Assembly (NCBI RefSeq): GCF_029962835.1
Contig: NC_080579.1
Coordinates: 82,849,959-82,913,958, forward strand
Origin: Magnolia sinica
Lineage: Eukaryota; Streptophyta; Magnoliopsida; Magnoliales; Magnoliaceae
Direction: 5' to 3'
DNA: 64,000 nucleotides
Below the pieces are notes generated by a model. The model saw nothing but the letters and a program-made list of their open reading frames with translations. It was not told where the DNA came from and did not search any database. Of this stretch, positions 1 through 11,149 are shown piece after piece; the first letter of the stretch is position 1, and the number at the start of each line of letters is the position of its first letter. The position numbers and the translations under genes are program-made.

Positions 1-430
1 AAAAAGCTATGGGAGGACCTGTCCCTGTTCAGTATGGGGTGTAACTCCCCTTGGGCTGTCTGTGGCGACTTCAACGCCGTCACTTCACAATCTGAAAGAC
101 TAGGTTCCTCAGCTTATGATGCCAGAAGTGCGGATGATTTTGTGAATTTTTTGGCTATAGCTGGCCTCTCTGATGCGATGTTCTCAGGAAATTGGTTCAC
201 ATGGGGAAGCAGCCAATCAGGCCGTCTTAGGGTCTGGGCCATATTAGATAGAGTTTGTTGCAATTCTAGATGGCTTCAACTGTTCCCTGCCTTCCATGTT
301 AACCACCTACCTAGACAAAATTCTGACCATGAGCCCCTACTTCTGAATTTTCCTGAGCCCCAACAGCTGGGTCCTAAGGCTTTCTGTTTTCAACGATGTG
401 GTGTTCCCATAATGGCTTTCAGGATTTGAT
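1..430 (+). pseudogene. LINE endonuclease domain (APE-like), C-terminal part
   Basis: The frame from 34 to 429 carries the GDFN motif near its start and an SDHEPLL motif near its end. Together with the FTW segment between them these mark the exonuclease-endonuclease-phosphatase domain that nicks target DNA in L1 elements. The N-terminal half of the domain is off the window. The frame closes shortly after the SDH motif, and the linker continues in another frame (396-683), so a frameshift separates endonuclease from RT. Confidence 0.85.
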
Positions 431-945
431 CCAACAAGCGTGGTCTGTGCCCGCGGTGGGAAACCCAGTCCAAATTATCATCACAAAACTTAAGGTGATA
501 AAACAAGCTCTCAAATACTGGAACAAGAACGTATTCGGTAATATTTTCAACCAATCGACTGTGTCGGACCTCAACCACGCTGAAGCAATAGCTCTTGACG
601 CCCCTTCCTTGGCAGCCCTGCAGGAAATTCAGAAGCTCCGTGATTCCCTCTCTCACCTGGAAAGCTACGAAGAAACATTCTGAAAGTAAAAATTGTGGGC
701 CCATTGGTTGGAAGATGGGGAGTGGAACACAAAATTCTTCCACTATTACGGCTGGAAATTCTAGAAGATCGATTATCTATTCGATCAAGCATGCCGATGG
801 CATGACGCTCTCCAACATCCTGGAAATCAAAGCAAAGGCAATCGGCCAATTTTAGCTCCTCCTGTAGAAGGATGGTAACCCACGTTTAGGTGATTTCCTG
901 GACCCTATTCCGCACAAGGTAACAGCCCAAGATAACACCTTCCTG
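390..945 (+). pseudogene. LINE ORF2 linker between EN and RT
   Basis: Frames at 396-683 and 595-855 give the usual helical linker of plant L1 ORF2, including a KYWNKNVFGNI-like stretch and a region equivalent to 'DGEWNTKFFH'. Several in-frame stops and at least one frameshift are present. It joins the endonuclease part to the RT part and has no separate function. Confidence 0.7.
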
Positions 946-1830
946 ATGGCGGATCCTTCCTATGAAGAGTTGTTGGATGCCGTCAAAGCTATCCCTTCGG
1001 ATGGCGCAGCAAGCCCAGACGAATTCACTGTAGCCTTCTTCCAGTCGTGCTGGCCTATAATTCGTCACGACCTCCTTATGGTAGCTAAATATTTCTTCAG
1101 CAGAGCTACTCTTCCTTGTGCCCTCACAGCATCGTTGATTTGCCTCAAGTGCTCCGGCTTTTTCTCTAATTTTCATCCTATCAGTCTATGCAATTGCTTG
1201 TATAAAATCTTTTCTCGCATCATTGTTGTAAGACTAGGAGCTATGCTCCCAGGAATTGTTTCCACAGAGCAGGCTGCTTTCGTGCAGGGCAAATCCATGG
1301 CAGAAAGTTACGTTTTGGTGCAAGAAACTTTCAGAGATATCAACAAGAAAGTCAGGGGAGGTAACTTGCTCATTAAATTAGACATGGAAAAGGCTTACGA
1401 CAGGCTTAACTAGAAATTCCTAAGAGAGGTCCTTAAACAGTTCGGCTTCCACGATAACTGGATCTTGCTAGTTAAAAGGTGTTGGGCTGAATGCTGGTTT
1501 TCAGTTCTCATAAATGGTGAGGCTGCTGGCTTCTTCCATTCCTCTAGAGGCTTGAGACAGGGAGACCCTATCTCCTATCTCCCTAGGCCTCTTCATTCTT
1601 GCGGCTGAGGGTCTCAGCTGTGGCTTCCATCAGTTGATGTCCTCTGGGGTGTGACAGTCCTACAAGACGAGACCGAATTGCTCACTTATTTTCCACCTGC
1701 AGTTTGCTGATGACATGATTCTCTTCGTCAATGGCTCCTCTTCGTCACTGCGGCACCTTAAGAGGTTCTTAGACAACTTCGAAAGATGCTCAGGTTAGAA
1801 AATTAATGTTTCAAAAAGCTTCTTCATTGC
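946..1830 (+). pseudogene. LINE reverse transcriptase domain
   Basis: The frame 946-1413 shows RT motifs in order, including 'AFVQGKSM' and 'LIKLDMEKAYDRLN'. A stop follows directly, and the motif GLRQGDPIS continues at about 1550. The catalytic FADD box (1703-1714) is intact in yet another frame. The enzyme would copy the element RNA at the nicked chromosomal site. Stops and frameshifts between motifs show it is dead although the catalytic box survived. Confidence 0.9.
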
Positions 1831-3260
1831 CCCAACCTCCATGCCCGTTTCCATATGCAAGCAAGCAAAACAAATTCTCGGCTTCACCAAATCTTCGCCC
1901 CCATTCTCCTATTTAGGTGTTCCCATTTACCAGGGGAAGCTAAAGAGAAGCTACTTCCAAGGTTAGTTGAGAAGATCCAGGCCAGGATCCTTATGTGGCA
2001 TAATCGAATTCTTTCCCATGCTGGAAGACTCACCCTCATCACCCACGTTCTTAACGACATCTCTATCCACACGTTGTTGGCTACAGAGGTCCCTGCTGGT
2101 GTCCTAGCTCATATGGAGAAAATGTTTGCTAATTTTTTTCTAGGGCTTGGCTGGGCTGAAAAAGAAATGTCATTGGCACAGCTGGAATAACCTCCTCCTG
2201 CCTAAATCGAAAGGCGACCTGGGTCTGAGGTTGTTGAAATCTGTGATGCACACGTCCCGTCTTAAGTTGGCTTGGACGGCTCTGTTAGGGGGAGATACAA
2301 GCAACTGGTATAAGTTGGTAAGAGCTAAATACACTACAGATTTTTAGGGAGTGCAAATCAACCCTCCAGCTAGCGTTGCTGCGGCTTCCAATGCAGCACC
2401 GATATGAAAACAAATCAGGGCTCTTTTTCCCCTACTGAGAAGTAAATCAAGATGGCTGATCGAGCGAGGCTCCATTACTTTCTAGATGGAAGATTGGTCA
2501 GACCTTGGCCCTTTGTGGGATCTACGTCTGAACCAGCTGGAACTAATCTCTGCCTCTGTTTCGGATTGGATTGGTCCCTCGGGCAGGCTTGACCATCCCA
2601 AAGCTCTGCGTGCCTTCCCCCAGGCTATGGTAGACCATGTCTCAGCAAAAGGTTTTTGCACGTCGGATACCGACGATAGACGGATATGGATTGCAGTGGG
2701 GAATGAACTTTCGGCTGCCTTGGCTTGGAAATGCATCAGACCCTTCGCCCCTAAGACCAATTGGGCTCCTTGGGTTTGGTTCCCCAAACTCTCCCTCTTT
2801 ACCTGGAAGATCCTCCACAATGTTGTTCCAGTGGATGTTAATATTCAAGCCAAAGGGATTAGTGTGGCTTCTATGTGCTCCTGCTGCCCTCCGCCCGCTC
2901 ACCCGGACTATGAATCATGGCCCATCTTTTTGCCATTGGGTGCCTCGCTAGCCAGGTGTGGGAACGCTTTCGTCGGGATTGCGGGATCCCCCAGCCTTTA
3001 CCTCCCTTGCCTTCGGCCCGTGCGTTACATTGGTGGAACGCTTCCACGTTGTCAAACTCCCCCCTTAAAGGTTTGATCCCCATCTTCATCTTCTGGGAAT
3101 TGTGGCAAGCTAGAAACTCAAACCACTTTGAAAACACTCTCATCGGGATCGCCACCATTGAAACTCAGATCCTCCATTAGGCACATCATCTCAGCCTCTT
3201 ATTGCATGCTCCTAAAAAGATCCTCGGATCGGTGGTTTCCATGACCATTGGCTGGAACCT
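1830..3260 (+). pseudogene. LINE RT C-terminal region and zf-RVT zinc knuckle
   Basis: Frames at 1855-2190, 2147-2347, 2486-3076 and 2917-3180 cover the thumb and connection region, then the plant L1 zinc-binding region. The 'LSLFTWKILHNVVPVDVNIQAKGI' neighbourhood and the CSCC motif (about 2876-2888), followed by a 'HLFAIGCLASQVWERF'-type segment, identify zf-RVT. The parts lie in different frames, so several indels have accumulated. Confidence 0.8.
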
Positions 3261-3291
3261 CCTAACTCCTCAGGTGCGGCAACCGAAGATC

Positions 3292-3800
3292 TCCATTGTT
3301 TAGTGGTGTAGGCCCCCTCCGGGATGGATTATGCTGAATGTGGATGGGTCGGCTCGGGGCAACTTGGGGCCCTCGAGTGGTAGGGGTATTGGGAGAGATG
3401 AGGCTGGTAATTTCATCTTTGGTTTTGCCCATGTCTATGGGTCTGACACTAACACTAGGGCAGAATCGAGAGCGACTTGGGACGCCCTCATGCTGGTGCA
3501 TCAGTTGGGCTACTCCAACATTGTTCTGTCTAGTGACTCCTTGCTTTTGGTGAAAGCCCTCGAGCATTCTGCTGCTTTCTCCTAGCCAATCTAGTACTGG
3601 AAGACAAGAGTCTCCCATCTCGCCTATGCCCTTCACCTCAAAATTATCTAAACGGCAAGGGAAGCCAACTCCGTGGCGGACGGCCTGGCCTGTCTGGGTA
3701 GCATGGCCCAGTCCAACAAAATTTTTAGGAGCCGTGTCGATCTTCCTGGCCACATCAGGGGCCTCTTGTTCTTGGACAAAGTAGGCCTTAGAGATCTACG
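3292..3800 (+). pseudogene. LINE RNase H-like domain (RVT_3 type)
   Basis: A tryptophan-proline rich lead (WWRPPPGW type) is followed by LNVDGSARGN, 'RAESRATWDAL' and 'LSSDSLLLVKAL', the ordered acidic motifs of the RNase H domain at the end of plant L1 ORF2. The frame 3331-3585 is closed by a stop. The homologous C-terminus ('REANSVADGLA') is readable to about 3790, past two further stops. Confidence 0.85.
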
Positions 3801-3984
3801 TCAATCCTAGCGTTTCTCCCCCTCTTTCCTTGCTCTTGGCCCATATGATAGGAGGGTTGTTCCTTTTTTGCTTCTGGCTCTCTCGAATTGTAAAGTCGGT
3901 CTCGGCCATTCATTAATGAAAATTTTCTTTCCAAAAAAAAAGAGACAAAAATTCAATTAAAAAAAAAAACAAGATACAAGGATA

Positions 3985-5685
3985 ACTCGAATGTCGTATT
4001 TGCCCTCATTACAGATGATGGAGATTAATCTACTTTTTGTAAGGCTCTTGATGACCTAGATGCCAAAAAGTAGTGATGAATTATGAAATTGACTCCTTGT
4101 ACAAGAATGAGACATGGAAGCTGGTGAAGTTTCCCATCGATCGAAAAGCGGGCGCAAGTGGATCTTCAAGAAGAAATATGATAGGTACAATACAAAGTTG
4201 ATAGCAACAAGATATGCTTAGAGAGAAGGTGTGGACTGTAATGAGATATTTACGGAGGTATTGAAGCAAGTATCTATCAGATTTGTATTGATGATAGTTA
4301 CCCAATAGAATATCGAGGTAGAACAAATGGATATGAAGACTGCCTTGTTGCATGGAAAATTGGAAGAGCAGATTTATATGAAGCAATCAGAAGGTTTTGA
4401 AATACAAGGGGTAGAGAACAATATTTGTAGGTTAAAGAGGTTATTGCATGGCCTGAAATATTCTCCTAGAAAGTGGTATAAGAAATTTAATTCTTTCATG
4501 GTGAGTTAGAGATTTATCAGGAGTGAGTAGGATCATTGTATCTATTACAAAACACCGAGTGATTAAATTTTTATTATCTTGGTATTGTATGTTGATGACA
4601 TGCTTATCTCCAGTCATGGCATATCTGAATCAATATACTGAAGACTCAGTTATTAAGGACATTCGAGATATAAGATATGGGGGCTGCAATGAGGGTTCTC
4701 GGCATTGACATATAAAGAAACAGTAAAAGGAGTAGGTTATAGTTATACCAGACAGAGTACCTTAAGACTGTATTGATGACAAATAAGATAGATAAGGCAA
4801 AGTTAGCCAGCATTCCCCACGCGGCTCATTTTAAGCTATCTCCTAAAATAGATGTAGAAAAGCAAGATATGTCTCGTTTTCCTTATTCGAGTGTAGTTGA
4901 TAGCTTGATGTATACCATGGTCTGTACACAACCAGATATTTCACACGCGGTGGGTGTTGTTAGCAGATACATGTTTAACCTCGACAAGCAACACTTGGAT
5001 GTAATAGAATAACTACTTCGATATATTCGAGATATGTAGGACTACATGTTATCATTTGAAAAATTAGGAGATAAGTTAGTAGGATATGTGGATTCTGATT
5101 ACACTGCAATGTGTATAATAGAAGGTCGGCTTTTGATTACTCATTTGTGCTAGCGAGTGGAGCGATTAGTTGGATGTTTAAGCTTCAGTTTGTGTTGGCT
5201 CTTTCCATAACCGAAGTTAAGTATATGGCATAAAAGAAGCATTCAAGGAAGGTGTTTGGTTGAGAGGAATGATAAGTTAGATGGGGCTTCATTAGAAGGT
5301 TATGCTAGTTAATTGTGATAGCAAAAGCACGTTTAATTTGGCTAAGAAACTATTTATCACTCATGTACTAAATATATTGATGTACGTCATTATTTTATCC
5401 AACATGTGCTTGAGGAAGGATGCCTGACTCTAGAGAAGATCCACACAAGCGTAAATCTGGCTGACATGCTTAGTAAGGTAGTTCCCACAGAGAAGTTCAA
5501 GTTCTGTACAACTTCTCTAGGCTTGGCGAAGGCATAAATGGAAGACAGAATGTGCATGAAAAGCGATGGTATAGAAGACAGTGTTCATAAGAAACGAAGG
5601 TGGAGTTATGATGGAAGGCAACATTAGAGATGGTGATTGACAAGGAACTATGGTGAATGAAGATTGAAGACATGGTAGAGATTGT
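3985..5685 (+). pseudogene. Ty1/copia pol 3' half (RT and RNase H), degenerate
   Basis: Plus-strand fragments read in order as copia RT and RNase H. 'MDSLYKNETW'-like sequence lies near 4080, 'DMKTALLHGKLEEQIYM' at 4330, the intact YVDD box at 4588-4599, 'SLMYTMVCTQPDISHAVG' at about 4900, 'YVDSDY' at about 5088 and an 'ADMLSKVVPTEKF' end at about 5463. Frameshifts and stops break it into short frames. Everything 5' of RT (gag, PR, IN, 5' LTR) is absent here. It either lies to the left of the LINE or was lost. The Tork-type ending is my best lineage guess. Confidence 0.9.
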
Positions 5686-5778
5686 TGTTAATGTTTTAAA
5701 TCTGTCAATTACATGGTTTGTTAATGACATCGATACACCACTTGATGCCATCGAATAGATGCTGATGCCCATCGACAG
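5686..5778 (+). mobile_element. Copia 3' LTR, first part (split by gypsy insertion)
   Basis: The LTR seems to start at TGTTAATG just after the copia pol end and a purine-containing stretch. It is cut after base 5778 by the gypsy element. It resumes at 18802 and ends in CCTAACA at 19307, so TGTTA and TAACA form the usual inverted ends. The rejoined length would be about 0.6 kb. Both parts carry the same odd 'GATGCCATCGA' phrases, which supports the join. Confidence 0.75.
5774..5778. repeat. Target-site duplication GACAG, left copy
   Basis: GACAG directly precedes the TGTCACGCC end of the gypsy LTR. The same five bases follow the other LTR end at 18797-18801. Five bases is the usual TSD length for LTR retrotransposons, and the match fixes both ends of the insertion. 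Confidence 0.95.
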
Positions 5779-7234
5779 TGTCACGCCCCAACTCGGAAAA
5801 CGGGGTCACAAAATTCTCGATCACCGAATCCGGTACCGACAGCCTCCGTAGTGCCCCATTCTCGGATTCCGGCACTCTCATGCCAGATTTCGATCCTGGG
5901 ATCCTACAAGGAGGATTTTCAGTATGAATTTTTTTTGTAATGGAGCATAACCACAAGCATAACCAAGTCACAAAATAACATCACCACATATCCACTAAAT
6001 CAAGCACTTTAAGTACAATACGGAAAGGGAAATATAAGGTGATCAAAAAGCTTCAAAATAAACTGATGTGCACTCCTGCATCAGTGCTGCTGCTGTCCAA
6101 CACTACCTGCACGCAACCGTAGTGCATAACCTTACAAAACCTTAGAGGGTGGTGTAAGTGTGTGTGCAAGGCCAGCGCCAAGTGTACAGTATCAGAATAA
6201 TGCGAAAACATGCGGTAAGTCCATGAATGTTATCAGCTGTACCAAGGCTATATGATGCAAGACATGAATGCTATCGGCCATACCGAGGCCATGCAATGCG
6301 AGGCCTGCGTAGCCAAATGTCATATGTGAGATGCAAAGCAAGCATGCCAGTCCTCATCAAGTACATATGTCAGTACAGTTCCTCTCTGGATATCTCCGGG
6401 GTCTAATACACTCAACACAAACTGCCTCCTCCCTAGCTGCACAGTCGAGCAAGTGGAATAAACCTCACTATCTGCCTGACTGGTGGTCTACCAATACCTA
6501 CCCGACTCGTCTATAGTGGACTCATTTATGAGCTGGTCAAACTCAGCCTAGCTTATAGCCCCCTCACTCGGGCGGATAAGGCCACACCCCCTTCCAACCG
6601 ACCACGACATAGTGGGAGACGCAGCCTACTGGTGTTCGGCACTCGGGCGCTCAAGTATCCACTCGGTCTAGACGTTGGAGCATCTCCTGGTACCAAAAAG
6701 GTTCTGTGACTTTCACCCAAGGACATCCTAAGTATACACAGTGCTAGAACCAAGCATTTTCGGTATCCGATACGACCATCCACAATGTGTCTGTGGAGCC
6801 ACGACCCTGATGTCGCTAGGGCGTGCAGTGATCACGACATACAATGCAAAATGCATGAGTCACACCGTCCAATCATGCAGTAATCCTGCGCGTACAGCGC
6901 GATAATGTAGGGCACTCCGTCTCATAAGGAGTCCCGTAAATGCCACAGCCCAACGGCTTAGCTATAATCAAACATTCCTCATATCAAGCATACATATGAT
7001 GCATATGGGCATGTATCATGGAGCTATACTAAGCATGTTATAAAGTGATGAATTATCCCTACAATGCAGATGGGCCTAGAAGGCCTACACACCATAAGTA
7101 CGGCCGATTAATGGGCCCTAGGGAGAGTCGTAATGCAGACATTTAACCAACATTATACTTGCAATGTGGACGTCAAACCAACATTACTCCCAAGGCATAG
7201 CCTGCCACAAACCATGGAGAAATCCCGCATTGCA

Positions 7235-7505
7235 ATGGACCCTAAGGACAACCCATTGGGCCTCGACCCATGGGCCTTAGGTACATTAAATGGGCCATAT
7301 CACATGGGCCTTACATTCATCAAATGGGCCACATTAATGGGCCTTATGTACATTGCAATGGGCCATAACCCATGGGCCTTAGAATACATCAAAATGAGCC
7401 TAATCACATGGCTTTACGTATCTCAAATGGACTAAACTAATTGGGCCCCATATGTACATCAAATGGGTCTCATAACATGGGCCTTATAAATGCCAAGTTG
7501 GGCCT
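7235..7505. repeat. Short-phrase TGGGCC repeats in LTR
   Basis: A run of imperfect phrases of the form 'TACATCAAATGGGCC' and 'ACATGGGCCTTA', spaced roughly 15-35 bp apart. The sister LTR has the same at about 16160-16440. Similar blocks occur in LTR-B and LTR-A (47760-48060, 48480-49140, 50105-50370, 51110-51610), so the block type is shared between LTR subfamilies. TGGGCC/TGGGCT is the known plant site II motif. Confidence 0.7.
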
Positions 7506-7849
7506 TAAAAATGGCCATAAATACATACATACATACATATATATATATATATCATGCCAAAGGATCAACCGACCCTCACTTCAAATAATAGTGGTAGGAC
7601 CCACTTGAACCACAGATCTGACTCATTCTTTAGCTCATGCCTTAAAATGAGCTTGCAAAAATGAGCTTGCAAAATGGATTGACGGTTGGGGTGCAACACA
7701 AGCATTATGGTGGGGTCCACTGTCCAGACAGCGGACAGTGTGGATGAACACATAAATCATGGTGCGCCCCACCGTCTGCTGGACGGTGGAAATGGAACAC
7801 GTACATCACTTTGGGCTCCACCGTCCAGTGGGTAAACACATAAATCACT

Positions 7850-7871
7850 GTGGGTCCCACGTGGGGCCCAC
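7850..7871. promoter_or_regulatory. Twin GTGGGNCCCAC palindromes with central CACGTG
   Basis: Two 11-bp palindromes, GTGGGTCCCAC (7850-7860) and GTGGGGCCCAC (7861-7871), touch end to end and create a CACGTG G-box core at the junction. Each palindrome contains the class I TCP-binding consensus GGNCCCAC on both strands. The same composite is preserved at 16813-16834 in the other LTR. Binding is inferred from motif only. Confidence 0.5.
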
Positions 7872-9847
7872 CATAACATTTATTTTCCATCCAGACCGTT
7901 GATAAGGTCGCATGGACCTGGATGAAGGGTAAAAACAAATTTCAGATTGATCCAAAACTTCTGTGGCCCAGAAAAAGTTTTCAAAGGCAGACGTTCAATC
8001 CCATTGTTTCCCATGATGTGGGCCACCTGAGTCTTGGATGAGGCTGAAATTTGGAGGGGACCCACTGATGGAGGTGGCCCACCATATGAACGGGTTTGAT
8101 GGCAAATATACATCAGGGTGGGGCCCACGTCAGGGACCATGGGACTGTGCTGTCCGCCCGCCCGCCTGGCGCACTGGCGTCTGACAGCAGCAGCAGCCAT
8201 GCTGCTGTTGGTTTGCATTTTTTTTTTGAAAAACTTAGTTTTTTTTGTGGTTTTTCAAAAGTAGGGCCCACATCTGTTGAATCCGGGTCCGCCAATGGAT
8301 TCTATCATGCGTAACAAATCTATCAAGCCCAATATTGGGCATTTTTCGGCATGTAGAAAAACTAAGGTGAGTTTCAATGGTGAAAATTACTATTTTCAAA
8401 GGTGTGGCCCGCCAGAAAGTTAGATCAGTCCCATCTTTTTGGCTCAACACCTAAAATAATCTGGAAAATGAGATGGACGGCTTGGATTTGAAGCATACAT
8501 CAAGGTGGGGCCTATATGAGTTGGCCACCAAAAAGCTTGTGAACCAAGCTTATATTTGTGTTTTCCATGCACGTCCAGCGTTCATGGACGCTGGACGGTC
8601 TGGGTCTATCACACGCACAAGGTGGGCCCTGTTTAGGTGGGCCACCAAATGGTGAGTGTTGTGGATACAATACATATAAGGTGGGTCCCACCTATAGATG
8701 GTTTGGGATAAAATATAAGCCTTATGGTGGGGTCTATTCGGGTGGGCCACACAATCACACCAACATCGCATGAAAAGAAGATTAAAAAGAAAGAGAGGGA
8801 GAGAGAGAGAGAGATATATATATACACGTGTGATGGAGGGACCCCGGCACTATGGGCCCTCCGTTTCAAGCATCCAATCATACATCAAGTGGGTCTCATT
8901 GCATATGGGTCCACCAAATTGAAAATCAACGGTGGAGATCCTTTCCCCACCAAAATAGAAGGTCTAGATAACCCTATTCATGCAAAAAAACTAAACATCA
9001 TGATGGGGTCCATGGAGAATGGCCCCATCATGTAATGATCTTAAGCATCAAGGTGGGCCATTGGCCACATCAAGGGTCCAAAGTAAGATCCATACCATTG
9101 ATCGGTAGGCCTCACTTGGCCCATCATAAGAGCATGAAAATCTAGTCTATAGAAGCACCCACCGGTCGATCTTCTCGGTCTGTTGGAATGTCGATCTCCT
9201 TAAGCTTTACTTTGATGGTGGAAGATGAGAAGTGAATGGCTAGGATGGAGGATTTGGGATGGGAAAGTGGGCCACACACATGCACTCTCTCACATGGAAG
9301 AGAGCTTGGACGTGAGCTCTCTTGTTGCTTGGGATTGAGTTGAGAAATGAGAGAGAGAGAGAGGGAGATGGGATGTAAAGAGAGAGAGTGATGGATGTGA
9401 GTGATGGGTGAGGTGATGTTGTACTTGACATGTATGGGTGTGTAAGAGAGAGGGTGAGAGAGAGTTGACTTGGTGGTTGTTTGGGGATAGGGTGAAAGGT
9501 GATGTGTACTTGACATGATGTGATTGATTGATGGATTGATTGATGGGATTGATTTGATATATTGTAGAGATTCTCTTGGGATTGCAAATGCGCGGCGTTT
9601 TCTTCGAAATAAACGCCGGCTTACATCTTCCTGCCAGGGTATTGGATCGGTGCGAGAGATGCGGCGTCGGAACCGCAGTGACGGTGCGGTCGCAATAGTA
9701 CAAGTCTTGAATTAAGCCGACTCAAATCTACAGCATATGGCTTAGGGTCGATCACCAACGTCGATTATACATCACAGGTTGCCGAAATTCGACAGGAAGG
9801 ATCGCGGGATTCGACGGAACAGTACGGACTAAGATACGGGTCTTACA

Positions 9848-9863
9848 GCTCGCCCCACCTAAC
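9848..9863 (-). promoter_or_regulatory. Polypurine tract of the gypsy element
   Basis: The minus strand reads GTTAGGTGGGGCGAGC immediately before the TGTAAGACCC start of the 3' LTR. Purine-rich sequence here primes plus-strand DNA synthesis. A few pyrimidines interrupt it, so either it is decayed or its exact limits differ. Confidence 0.7.
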
Positions 9864-9974
9864 AAGAAATTTCATCCTTGAAATTTACACTACCATCACA
9901 ACTCAACATAACTCATAAGGGAATATAAAATATAACATCATATATAATCAAAACACCATACATCATACAATCAA

Positions 9975-11149
9975 ACATCGAAAAGATGGGGATAACGCAC
10001 TCGAACCTCCGCCTCACACTCCTAAGACGCCTCATCCACACTATAATGGCTCCACTGCACCTTCACCAAGGGAATGACCTTGGTCCGTAGGACCTGCTCC
10101 TTCCGATCGAGGATACGAACTGGCCGCTCAATGTAAGAAGCGTCCTCACGAACCTCCAACGGCTGCCAATCAATAACGGAAACGATGTCTGACCCACACT
10201 TCCTCAACATAGAGACTTGAAAAATGTTGTGGACGCCAGACAACTGAGATGGCAAGGCAAGCTGCTAGGTCACGGCGCCAACGCGCTCGGTGATCTCGAA
10301 AGGTCCTATAAATCTCGGGGCAAGCTTGCCCTTCGCTCCAAAACGAACCACACCCTTCATGGGAGAGACCTTGAGATACACATGGTCCTCAACGGTAAAC
10401 TCCAAGGGACGATGCCGACGGTCAGCAAAAATCTTCTACCGGCTCTGAGCTGTGCGCATCCTCTACCTAATGGTGTCGATAACCTCTGATGTCTACGGCA
10501 CGAGCTCGGGACCTAAGAGACGCCGCTCTCCAACCTCGGTCCAACAACTCGGAGATCTACACGGTCTGCCATATAATGCCTCAAAAGGAGTCATGCCAAT
10601 GGTCGCCTGATAGCTGTTATTGTACACGAACTCAGCCAATCGCAAGTGTTCATCCTAACTACCCGAGAAATCAATCGCGCAGGCCCGAAGCATATCCTTA
10701 AGGATCTGGTTGACCCTCTCAGTCTGGCTATCGGTCTGCGGATGATATATAGTGTTGAGCTACAAATCAGTCCCCATCGCTCTCTGAAAGCTCCTCCAAA
10801 ACTGAGACGTGAACCTCGGGTCTCAGTCTGAAACGATCGAGACAGGAACCCCGTGTAGTCTCACGATCTCATCAACAAACATCTTAGCGAGCCGGTCCGT
10901 ATACCAAGTCTCACGAATTGTAAGAAAGTGTGCCGACTTCATCAGACGGTCCATGACAACCCAGACAAAATCGGTAGATATGTGCTCCCACTTCCACATC
11001 GGGACGCTCAACGGCTGCAATAGACCAGGGGGTCTCTGATGATTGGCCTTAACACGCTGGCACGTGTCACACTCAGCTACAAAACTGGCTATCTGTCGCT
11101 TTATCCCTACCCAAAAATATTGACGCCTCATATCGCGATATATCTTCAT
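9975..11149 (-). pseudogene. pol: Gypsy integrase with C-terminal chromodomain
   Basis: The zinc-finger end (CDTCQR) and the first catalytic Asp (HISTDF) are in 10823-11149. About a dozen residues normally present between the DFV segment and the WVxxDRL segment are missing. A TGA follows SIVSD where an Arg codon is expected. Homology continues leftward through the Glu-containing 'TERVNQILKDML' segment with several TAG stops. The chromodomain is at about 9975-10130 ('YIERPVRILDRKEQVLRTK' then 'IPLVKVQWSHYSVDEAS'), closed by a TAG where Trp is expected. A chromodomain of this type marks Tekay/Del chromoviruses and guides integration to heterochromatin in the family. Confidence 0.92.

Larger units (their letters stand above)
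1..3970 (+). mobile_element. L1-type LINE, decayed, 5' end outside window
   Basis: A non-LTR retrotransposon read on the plus strand. The domain order is that of plant L1 ORF2: endonuclease end, linker, reverse transcriptase, zinc-knuckle region, RNase H, then an A-rich tail (about 3931-3970). Each domain is recognisable in translation, but the reading frame is broken many times by stops and frameshifts, so no full ORF2 can be made. ORF1 and the start of ORF2 would lie to the left of base 1. The tail abuts the middle of a copia pol gene, which suggests the LINE landed inside that older element. The 5' target-site duplication is out of view, so this is inference. Confidence 0.9.
5779..9847 (-). 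repeat. Gypsy 3' LTR (4069 bp)
   Basis: On the minus strand it reads TGTAAGACCC...GGCGTGACA. It aligns along its length with 14694-18796. From left to right it contains a unique end, a block of repeated TGGGCC phrases (about 7235-7505), a TA-rich microsatellite (about 7522-7552) and a GTGGGGCCCAC-rich block (about 7740-8130). A GA tract (8790-8815) and purine-rich simple sequence (9340-9530) follow. Serine/leucine-rich frames in 9142-9703 come from this purine-rich sequence and are not genes. Confidence 0.95.

Noticed and set aside
8096..8314. Paired plus/minus frames over GGGCCCAC-rich LTR blocks
   Set aside because: Palindromic GC-rich sequence opens frames on both strands; no conserved protein, and frames change between the sister LTRs.
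9142..9703. Overlapping minus frames rich in Ser/Leu/His/Pro, also at 18105-18556 and 53064-53763
   Set aside because: Translation of GA/TG-rich simple sequence inside LTRs; present in both LTRs and without family motifs.
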